From the NCBI GenBank assembly GCA_001804205.1, contig MHFM01000010.1, forward strand, positions 11,174 to 18,486: DNA of 7,313 nucleotides. Reading direction: 5' to 3'. Of the stretch, positions 1 to 5,374 are shown in pieces. The notes beneath the pieces were generated by a model that saw only the letters and a program-made list of their open reading frames with translations, did no database searches and was not told the DNA's origin. Every line of letters begins with the position of its first letter. The stretch's first letter is position 1. Made by a program: the position numbers and the translations under genes. The DNA is from Omnitrophica bacterium RIFCSPLOWO2_01_FULL_45_10b. Lineage in GTDB: Bacteria > Omnitrophota > Omnitrophia > Omnitrophales > Danuiimicrobiaceae.

Positions 1-212
1 TTGAGAAAAACGGCCCTCGCCTCATTGATCTTGATGTGCTCTTCTTTGGGGATGAAATTATTCAGGATCCCAATCTGCAAGTGCCGCACCCCCGATTGCA
101 GGAGCGCTGGTTTGTATTAAAACCGCTTTGGGATTTACGTGCTGATTTAGTCCATCCAATTTTGAAGAAAAGCGTTTGTGAATTATTGGATGAAGTCCAT
201 GAAAATCATTAG
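1..212 (+). CDS. folK: FolK, 6-hydroxymethyl-7,8-dihydropterin pyrophosphokinase (C-terminal part)
   Basis: The gene enters from the left edge; the first full codon is at position 3 and the TAG stop is at 210-212, leaving about 69 residues. FolK transfers pyrophosphate from ATP to 6-hydroxymethyl-7,8-dihydropterin in cytosolic folate synthesis. The fragment starts at the family hallmark GPRLIDLDVLFFG, whose two aspartates bind the catalytic Mg2+ ions. It continues with VPHPRLQERWFVLKPL, the usual (L/V)PHPR...R.FVL.PL block, and then HPILKKSVCELL, the usual C-terminal HP...v.eLL element. Full-length FolK proteins are about 150-170 residues, so roughly the N-terminal half lies outside the window. 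The stop codon lies inside the start of panC (14-nt overlap), which suggests co-transcription and translational coupling. The family assignment is secure; only the truncation limits it. Confidence 0.92.
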   Translation, partial: EKNGPRLIDLDVLFFGDEIIQDPNLQVPHPRLQERWFVLKPLWDLRADLVHPILKKSVCELLDEVHENH

Positions 213-1041
213 AAGCATTAAAAAGCTTGATCAAGCATTGCTGGTTCTGCGTCAAAAAGGGAAGCGGATCGGATTTGTGCCGACCATGGGCTGTCTTCAT
301 GAAGGGCATTTGTCGCTTGTGCGCTACGCCCAACGTGAAAACGATGTTGTTGTGGTCAGTATTTTTGTGAATCTCACCCAGTTTGGCCCACGGGAGGATT
401 TTAAGCGTTACCCCCGAGATCTAAAACAGGATCAAAAATTTTTAAAAAAAGCAGGGGTAGATTATTTATTTGTGCCGTTGCGAACTTCGATTTATCCGAA
501 AAATTTTAAGAATTTTATTGAACCGGGCCCATTAGCGCGTCATTTGTGCGGACCAAAAAGGCCGGGGCATTTTCGTGGCGTTGCCACAGTGGTCCATCGT
601 TTGTTTAAGCTTGTGAAACCCAATGTTGCTTATTTCGGTGAAAAGGATTATCAACAAGCAAGAATTATAGCGGAACTGGTTCGCAGGCTTCGTTTACCGG
701 TTAAAATTAGGACTTGTCCGATCGTCCGGGAAAAGGATGGTTTGGCAATGAGCTCACGGAATCAGTATCTTTCAAAAAAGGAGAGAATTTGCGCGCGAGC
801 CATTTATCAATCGTTGAAACAAGCGAAAAAGTTGATCCATTCGGGTGAGCGCAATATTTTACGAATCAAAAGAGCCATTCGAGAGATTCTTGCAAGTTGT
901 GTTGATAAAATAGATTACATTGAGGTCGCAAATCCAAAAACCTGCGCCCCTGTCAAAACCATTCGAAATACCGCATTGATTGCGATCGCTTGTTATGTCG
1001 GCTCTACAAGACTCATTGATAATTTTTTGGTTAAGTTATAA
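199..1041 (+). CDS. panC: Pantothenate synthetase (pantoate--beta-alanine ligase)
   Basis: PanC condenses (R)-pantoate with beta-alanine, using ATP through a pantoyl-adenylate, to give pantothenate for CoA synthesis; it is a cytosolic enzyme. With the ATG at 199 the protein is 280 residues, the normal family length, and begins MKIIRSIKKL like other PanC proteins. In-frame GTG (178) and ATG (190) codons upstream would add an atypical tail, and no strong Shine-Dalgarno decides among them. Visible motifs are PTMGCLHEGH at 28-37 with the nucleotide-binding HxGH (34-37), SIFVNLTQFGP at 54-64, RPGHFRGVATVV at 121-132, AYFGEKDYQQ at 144-153, and DGLAMSSRN at 180-188, the KMSKS-like loop. Leu59 stands where the family usually has proline (FVNPTQF). 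The start overlaps folK by 14 nt, and panD follows after 55 nt. Confidence 0.96.
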   Translation: MKIIRSIKKLDQALLVLRQKGKRIGFVPTMGCLHEGHLSLVRYAQRENDVVVVSIFVNLTQFGPREDFKRYPRDLKQDQKFLKKAGVDYLFVPLRTSIYPKNFKNFIEPGPLARHLCGPKRPGHFRGVATVVHRLFKLVKPNVAYFGEKDYQQARIIAELVRRLRLPVKIRTCPIVREKDGLAMSSRNQYLSKKERICARAIYQSLKQAKKLIHSGERNILRIKRAIREILASCVDKIDYIEVANPKTCAPVKTIRNTALIAIACYVGSTRLIDNFLVKL

Positions 1042-1086
1042 AATACGTGTCTTTTTACGAAAGGGAAATCGGTCGTTTTCATATTA

Positions 1087-1092
1087 AGGTGA
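1087..1092 (+). promoter_or_regulatory. Ribosome binding site of panD
   Basis: AGGTGA matches the anti-Shine-Dalgarno sequence well. It is followed by two consecutive in-frame ATG codons at 1094 and 1097. The gap is 1 nt to the first and 4 nt to the second, so the second is the better start. That start also puts the PanD cleavage site at Gly24-Ser25, as in the E. coli enzyme. Confidence 0.7.
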
Positions 1093-1096
1093 GATG

Positions 1097-1453
1097 ATGA
1101 TTCGACAAATGCTGAAATCCAAAATTCACCGTGCCACAGTTACGGATGCTCATGTGGACTACGAAGGCAGTATTACCATTGATGAGCAATTAATGGTTGA
1201 GGCCAATATTTTGGAGCATGAAAAAGTGCTCGTTGCTAATTTGAGCAATGGTTCTCGCGTAGAAACGTATGTCATCGTCGGCAAATGGGGTTCAGGCCTC
1301 ATTTGCGCCAATGGCGGGGCGGCGCTTCATAATAAAGTAGGCGATAAAGTTCTGATAATGAGTTTCTGCGCGTTGGATGACCGCGAGGCCAAGAAGCACC
1401 GGCCTCAAATTGTCAAAGTGGACGAGAAAAATCGTCCCATCCGCAAAGGATAA
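1097..1453 (+). CDS. panD: Aspartate 1-decarboxylase, pyruvoyl-dependent
   Basis: PanD decarboxylates L-aspartate to beta-alanine, the second substrate of PanC. It is made as a proenzyme that cleaves itself at a Gly-Ser bond, the serine becoming the pyruvoyl cofactor. Starting at the second ATG (1097) the protein has 118 residues and the cleavage pair falls at Gly24-Ser25 within YEGSITID. Other positions known to matter in E. coli PanD are present in the same register: Lys9, His11, Tyr22, Arg54, Thr57, Tyr58 and Asn72-Gly73. The N-terminus MIRQMLKSKIHRATVT is typical of the family. Starting at 1094 would only add one methionine. A good ribosome site lies just upstream, and nadX begins 11 nt after the stop, so the two genes are probably co-transcribed. 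Length and motifs indicate an intact, active enzyme. Confidence 0.97.
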   Translation: MIRQMLKSKIHRATVTDAHVDYEGSITIDEQLMVEANILEHEKVLVANLSNGSRVETYVIVGKWGSGLICANGGAALHNKVGDKVLIMSFCALDDREAKKHRPQIVKVDEKNRPIRKG

Positions 1454-1464
1454 GTCCAAGCAGT

Positions 1465-2274
1465 ATGATTCAGCTTGGCATTATTGGCTGTGGAACCATT
1501 GGTTCGGCGCTTGCGAAAGCCGTTGAGAAAAAATTTTCTCGGATAGCTCGACTGGCCTACGTTTCAGATATCAATCCAGTTCAAATCGAGAAATTCAGAA
1601 AAAAAATAGCCGCCTCAAAATTTCGCGCTGTCCCCGTTTCTCATCTTATTCAGAAAAGTGATTTTATCATTGAGACGGCTTCCCTCTGCGCTGCCGAGCA
1701 AGTCATTCCAAAAGTTTTGAAGTCGGGAAAAGATATTCTCGTTCTAAGCGTCGGCGGCATTTTAAACATTAAACATCTCCAGAGTTTGATTCGTAAAAGC
1801 CGCGGACATATTTACATTCCTTCCGGCGGCATTGCAGGAATCGATGCGGTTTTAGCTTCTAAAACAGGAACGATTAATTCCGTTCGGATTACAACACGCA
1901 AACCGCTTTCAAGCCTTCAGAATTCACCTTATTTTTTAAGAAATCGCTCTCGGCTTGGGGCGATCAGGAAGCCAAAACTTGTTTTCGAAGGAAATGCAGC
2001 GGAAGCCATTCGGAATTTCCCGGAAAATGTGAATGTTGCGGTGACATTAAGCCTAGCCGGAATTGGGCCTGAAAGAACGCGTGTGCGCATATTTACATCG
2101 CCTACCTATCGATACAATATGCATGAGATAGAAATTAAAAGCAGCTTTGGACAAATTGTGACTCACGTTACGAACATACCGGCACGTGAAAATCCGAAAA
2201 CAAGCGCTTTGGCCATCGGCTCTGCTGTTGCAACCCTAGAGAAAATTTTTAGCCGCTTCAAGATTGGTACCTAG
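1465..2274 (+). CDS. nadX: L-aspartate dehydrogenase (NadX-like)
   Basis: This 269-residue protein matches the L-aspartate dehydrogenase family, which interconverts L-aspartate with iminoaspartate (or oxaloacetate plus ammonia) using NAD(P). The N-terminus MIQLGIIGCGTIGSAL is a Rossmann dinucleotide-binding loop (GCGTIG at 8-13). YIPSGGIAGIDAVLA at 117-131 and FEGNAAEAIRNFPENVNVA at 174-192 are family blocks. His220 in NMHEIEI sits where archaeal and Thermotoga enzymes place the catalytic histidine, and ENPKTSALA (242-250) is the usual C-terminal signature. The ATG at 1465 gives the normal short lead before the Rossmann motif; the nearest AAGGA lies about 14 nt upstream inside the panD end, so initiation may depend on coupling. 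Such enzymes often feed NAD synthesis, but here no nadA or nadC is seen and the neighbour panD consumes aspartate. Which direction it runs is inference. Confidence 0.88.
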   Translation: MIQLGIIGCGTIGSALAKAVEKKFSRIARLAYVSDINPVQIEKFRKKIAASKFRAVPVSHLIQKSDFIIETASLCAAEQVIPKVLKSGKDILVLSVGGILNIKHLQSLIRKSRGHIYIPSGGIAGIDAVLASKTGTINSVRITTRKPLSSLQNSPYFLRNRSRLGAIRKPKLVFEGNAAEAIRNFPENVNVAVTLSLAGIGPERTRVRIFTSPTYRYNMHEIEIKSSFGQIVTHVTNIPARENPKTSALAIGSAVATLEKIFSRFKIGT

Positions 2275-2275
2275 A

Positions 2276-2296
2276 CGCTTACACATTTTGTAAGCG
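2276..2296 (+). promoter_or_regulatory. Perfect 8-bp inverted repeat between nadX and uvrA
   Basis: CGCTTACA and TGTAAGCG form a perfect 8-bp stem around a 5-nt loop, starting 2 nt after the nadX stop and ending 16 nt before the uvrA ATG. No T-run follows, so it is a poor intrinsic terminator. It could be an RNA processing or partial-termination hairpin, or a dyad operator in front of uvrA. It does not match the familiar E. coli or Bacillus LexA boxes. No convincing ribosome site or promoter for uvrA is seen in the 38-nt gap. Confidence 0.5.
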
Positions 2297-2312
2297 ATAT
2301 TACTTAAAATCT

Positions 2313-5093
2313 ATGGAAACGAAAATCGTCATCCGCGGCGCCCGCGAACATAATCTCAAAAACATCAATCTCGAAATTCCGCGAAATCAGTTGGTGGTGA
2401 TCACCGGTCTTTCCGGTTCCGGAAAGAGTTCGCTTGCCTTTGATACTCTGTATGCGGAAGGCCAGAGAAGATACTTAGAAAGCCTTTCTTCTTATGCTCG
2501 GCAATTTTTGGAGCGCCTTAAAAAACCCGATGTGGATTATATTTCAGGATTATCGCCGAGCATTGCCATTGATCAAAAAACAGTCCCTCATAATCCTCGC
2601 TCTACCGTTGCTACCGTTACCGAAATTTATGATTATTTAAGGCTTCTTTATGCAAAATTAGGAGAGGTATTTTGTGCCGATTGCGGGCGTAAGGCTCAAA
2701 AACAAAGTTTTGCTGAAATTATTTCACAAATTCAAGAGCGAGCATCCGGAAGCCAAGTTGGAATTTTTGCTCCGCTCATCCGCGGCCGCAAAGGGGAATA
2801 TAAGAAACTTTTTCAGGACATTGCCAAAAAAGGTTTTCTTTATGTCCGAATTGACCGAAAACTTCATGCGTTAAATAAGCCCATTAAAATTCTAAAAACA
2901 AAACGGCATGATATCGAAGCGTTAATTGACACGGTCGAATTAACACCTCGAAATTCAGAGCGGATCCGCCGGTCCGTTCAAACGGCTCTTGATTTATCCG
3001 AGGAGACTTGCCTTATTGATGTGGTCGATCAAGACGGGAAAAGCGGCAAGCAAGAACTCTTCTTTTCAAAAAAAACGACCTGTCCAAAATGCGGAACCGG
3101 TTTCAAAGATTTTACCCCCAATATGTTTTCATTTAACAGTCCTTATGGCGCTTGTTCGCGCTGCCGGGGAATCGGAAAGCTTTCGCAAGTGATGGCTCAT
3201 CGAGTGATTCAACATCCGGAAAAGCCGCTTTTGAAAGGCGCAATTAATGGGGAGATTTATTTTTCCTTTAATCAATATGTCATCGAAGATTTGATCCACA
3301 AGCTCAAAGAGCATTTCAATTTTGATCTTTCAACGCCGTACGCCGAACTTCCGCCTGAAGTCAAAGAAGCGCTTTTTTGGGGAAGTGGTGAAATTACCGG
3401 GCTGATTGAAGAATTAGAAAACCTGTTTTATTCCACTTCTTCTGAGGAGATCAAACGGAAAGTCCGAAAATTCATCCGCGAGGATATTTGCCCGGAATGC
3501 CGGGGAAATCGTTTGAAGAAGGAATCAATGGGCGTTAAAATTGGCGCCAAAAGTATCGTTGCGATTTCAAGCCTTTCCGTTGACCAAGCCGGTTTATTTT
3601 TTGAAAAGCTTGGTTTTGAGGGGAATGGAAAAATCATTTCGGAACCTATTTTGAAGGAAATTCGCCAGCGGCTTTTTTTTCTCAAAAATGTTGGCTTAGG
3701 ATATCTGACTTTAGATCGTTCTGTAACCACCTTAGCCGGCGGTGAACTTCAGCGCATTCGATTAGCCGCGCAAATTGGAGTTGGGCTTACTGGAGTTCTT
3801 TATGTTTTGGATGAACCGAGCATTGGGTTGCATCCAAAAGATAATGAAAAATTGCTTCATACATTAATGGAGCTGCGGAACTTAAAAAATACGGTGCTTG
3901 TTGTGGAACATGACGAAGAAACCATGCGCCACGCGGACTATATTGTAGACTTAGGCCCCGGCGCTGGGCGTGACGGCGGGGAAGCCGTTGGAGTCGGAAA
4001 TTTTACCGCCTTGAAGAATTGCAGCCGCTCCCTTACGGGAAAGTATCTTTCCGGCGCTCTTTCAATTAGTCTGCCGCACAAACGAAATGATTACCGCAAA
4101 GCGAAAGCTTTGATTCTCAAAGGATGCCAGGAGCATAATTTGAAGAATATCGACGTTAAAATCCCGCTCGGTTGTTTCGTGTGCGTTACAGGGGTATCGG
4201 GGTCTGGAAAAAGCACGTTGATTCATGATATTTTGTTTCGGGCTTTGCATAATCATATTTGGAAAACCGATTATTCGGTGGGAAAATTTCGATCGATTTC
4301 AAATAGAGACGCCATTGATAAGATTATTGAAATTGATCAGGCGCCTATTGGCCGTACCCCTCGTTCGAACCCCGCAACCTACACAGATCTTTTTATATGG
4401 ATTCGTAAGCTCTACGCCCAGACGCATGACGCGAAACTTAGAAATTTTGGTCCTTCGAGATTTAGTTTTAATTTAAAAGGCGGCCGGTGCGAAACATGCC
4501 GCGGCGAGGGTTATCAAAGATTGGAGATGAGTTTTTTGCCCGACGTTTATGTTTTGTGCGAAATGTGCCGCGGAGTGCGCTACAACGAATACACTTTGGC
4601 GGTGAAATATCGGGATAAAAATATTGCCGACGTATTGGAATTGTCCGTAAAAGATGCGCTTACTTTTTTTGCGGCCATCCCGCAAATTCGAGAGCGGCTT
4701 GAGCTTCTTGATGAAATTGGTTTGGGCTATGTCAAGCTCGGGCAGCCGTCAACAACCCTTTCCGGAGGAGAGGCGCAGCGCATTAAGTTGGCGAGCGAAT
4801 TGAATAAAAAAGGGACCGGCCGCACGCTTTATATTTTGGACGAGCCGACCACAGGCCTTCACTTTGCTGACATCGCAAATCTGTTGAAAGCATTATTCCG
4901 CTTGCGCGATGCCGGTAATACGGTGCTTGTTGTTGAGCATAATTTGGAACTTGTCAAAATGGCGGATTATATTATCGATCTTGGCCCGGATGGAGGAGAA
5001 CTAGGAGGCACGGTAGTAGCAGCCGGGTCTCCCGAAGAAATCGTACGAGAAAGCAAGTCATTTACAGGAAGCTATTTGCTTAAGTACCTGTAA
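2313..5093 (+). CDS. uvrA: UvrABC excinuclease subunit A
   Basis: UvrA is the damage-sensing ATPase of nucleotide excision repair; a dimer finds lesions with UvrB and loads UvrB on DNA. The 926-residue protein is close to the usual 930-950. It has two ABC cassettes: Walker A at GLSGSGKSS (32-40) and GVSGSGKST (627-635), signatures LAGGELQR (474-481) and LSGGEAQR (816-823), and Walker B/D-loops VLDEPSIGLH (498-507) and ILDEPTTGLH (841-850). Zinc modules are C257-x2-C260-x20-C281-x2-C284 and C726-x2-C729-x19-C749-x2-C752; further CxxC pairs are at 121/124 and 393/396. The first signature has Ala475 where LSGGE serine is usual. UvrA sites are composite, so this residue would face the second Walker A (Lys633). 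The N-terminus METKIVIRGAREHNLKNI is typical, which supports the start despite no clear ribosome site. Other elements look intact. Confidence 0.98.
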   Translation: METKIVIRGAREHNLKNINLEIPRNQLVVITGLSGSGKSSLAFDTLYAEGQRRYLESLSSYARQFLERLKKPDVDYISGLSPSIAIDQKTVPHNPRSTVATVTEIYDYLRLLYAKLGEVFCADCGRKAQKQSFAEIISQIQERASGSQVGIFAPLIRGRKGEYKKLFQDIAKKGFLYVRIDRKLHALNKPIKILKTKRHDIEALIDTVELTPRNSERIRRSVQTALDLSEETCLIDVVDQDGKSGKQELFFSKKTTCPKCGTGFKDFTPNMFSFNSPYGACSRCRGIGKLSQVMAHRVIQHPEKPLLKGAINGEIYFSFNQYVIEDLIHKLKEHFNFDLSTPYAELPPEVKEALFWGSGEITGLIEELENLFYSTSSEEIKRKVRKFIREDICPECRGNRLKKESMGVKIGAKSIVAISSLSVDQAGLFFEKLGFEGNGKIISEPILKEIRQRLFFLKNVGLGYLTLDRSVTTLAGGELQRIRLAAQIGVGLTGVLYVLDEPSIGLHPKDNEKLLHTLMELRNLKNTVLVVEHDEETMRHADYIVDLGPGAGRDGGEAVGVGNFTALKNCSRSLTGKYLSGALSISLPHKRNDYRKAKALILKGCQEHNLKNIDVKIPLGCFVCVTGVSGSGKSTLIHDILFRALHNHIWKTDYSVGKFRSISNRDAIDKIIEIDQAPIGRTPRSNPATYTDLFIWIRKLYAQTHDAKLRNFGPSRFSFNLKGGRCETCRGEGYQRLEMSFLPDVYVLCEMCRGVRYNEYTLAVKYRDKNIADVLELSVKDALTFFAAIPQIRERLELLDEIGLGYVKLGQPSTTLSGGEAQRIKLASELNKKGTGRTLYILDEPTTGLHFADIANLLKALFRLRDAGNTVLVVEHNLELVKMADYIIDLGPDGGELGGTVVAAGSPEEIVRESKSFTGSYLLKYL

Positions 5094-5099
5094 TTAATA

Positions 5100-5120
5100 A
5101 GCTTATATTAGGCTGTTTTT
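5100..5120 (+). terminator. Weak Rho-independent terminator after uvrA
   Basis: Seven nucleotides after the uvrA stop, AGCTTA and TAGGCT (5100-5114) can fold into a 6-bp stem with one G-U pair and a 3-nt loop, followed by G and five T residues (5116-5120). The stem is short and AT-rich, so termination may be partial. Its place directly ahead of a strong promoter supports a transcription-unit boundary here. Confidence 0.4.
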
Positions 5121-5123
5121 CAT

Positions 5124-5152
5124 TTGACTTATGCTTAATCGTAAGGTATACT
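5124..5152 (+). promoter_or_regulatory. Sigma70-type promoter of the large exported-protein gene
   Basis: TTGACT (5124-5129) and TATACT (5147-5152) each match five of six consensus bases of the -35 and -10 boxes, with the optimal 17-nt spacer. Transcription would start near 5158-5160, leaving a leader of about 90 nt before the GTG start at 5249. No clear operator overlaps the boxes, which suggests substantial basal expression. Confidence 0.75.
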
Positions 5153-5163
5153 TCCTACAAGAT

Positions 5164-5210
5164 TGAAAAAAGTGGAAGCCATTAGGTTGAAACAGGTTAG
5201 ACTTTTTTCA
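5164..5210 (+). repeat. 10-bp inverted repeat in the 5' leader
   Basis: TGAAAAAAGT (5164-5173) and ACTTTTTTCA (5201-5210) are exact reverse complements separated by 27 nt, a few bases after the predicted transcription start. In RNA this makes a long-looped A/U-rich stem, extendable by one U-G pair. It could protect the 5' end, modulate translation, or be a protein-binding dyad. The 27-nt loop holds AGGTT twice (5184-5188 and 5194-5198). It does not fit a riboswitch class I can recognise. Confidence 0.5.
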
Positions 5211-5230
5211 GTTTATTTAAAACTTATAGC

Positions 5231-5238
5231 AAAGGTGG
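5231..5238 (+). promoter_or_regulatory. Ribosome binding site deciding the GTG start at 5249
   Basis: AAAGGTGG is a good Shine-Dalgarno with 10 nt to the GTG at 5249. An in-frame TAA (5246-5248) lies directly before the GTG, and the next in-frame ATG is over 100 codons later, after the signal sequence. GTG is therefore the most economical start. Confidence 0.7.
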
Positions 5239-5248
5239 TAACTATTAA

Positions 5249-5374
5249 GTGATTAAAAATCGGTCGCAGATATTTAACCGAGCGATAGCCTTTGCAGTAG
5301 CGCTTTTTTTAGTTAACTTCCAGATTTTTCAAAGTTTTCCTCCCTTAAATGTTCTAAATAGTACGCTCTACGCT
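5249..5374 (+). other. Predicted N-terminal signal sequence
   Basis: Residues 1-42 begin MIKNRSQIFNRA (basic n-region), followed by the hydrophobic core AIAFAVALFLVNFQIF, a polar stretch, and small residues at LYA/AEP that fit signal peptidase I near Ala42 or Ala43. The signal is longer than average. There is no lipobox cysteine, so a lipoprotein is unlikely. Confidence 0.65.

Noticed and set aside
1525..1540. Palindrome GAGAAAAAATTTTCTC in nadX
   Set aside because: It lies in coding sequence (Glu-Lys-Lys-Phe-Ser), has a 2-nt centre that cannot loop, and is best explained by A/T-rich codons.
3673..3680. Run of eight T in uvrA as a possible slippage or frameshift site
   Set aside because: The frame continues intact through Leu-Phe-Phe-Leu in a conserved region, and no shifted product is suggested.
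3428..3730. A 100-codon reverse-strand frame inside uvrA
   Set aside because: It lies opposite conserved UvrA coding sequence and its product has no recognisable features.
5097..5106. ATAAGCTTAT palindrome after uvrA as an operator
   Set aside because: It is short and AT-rich and overlaps the better explained weak terminator stem.
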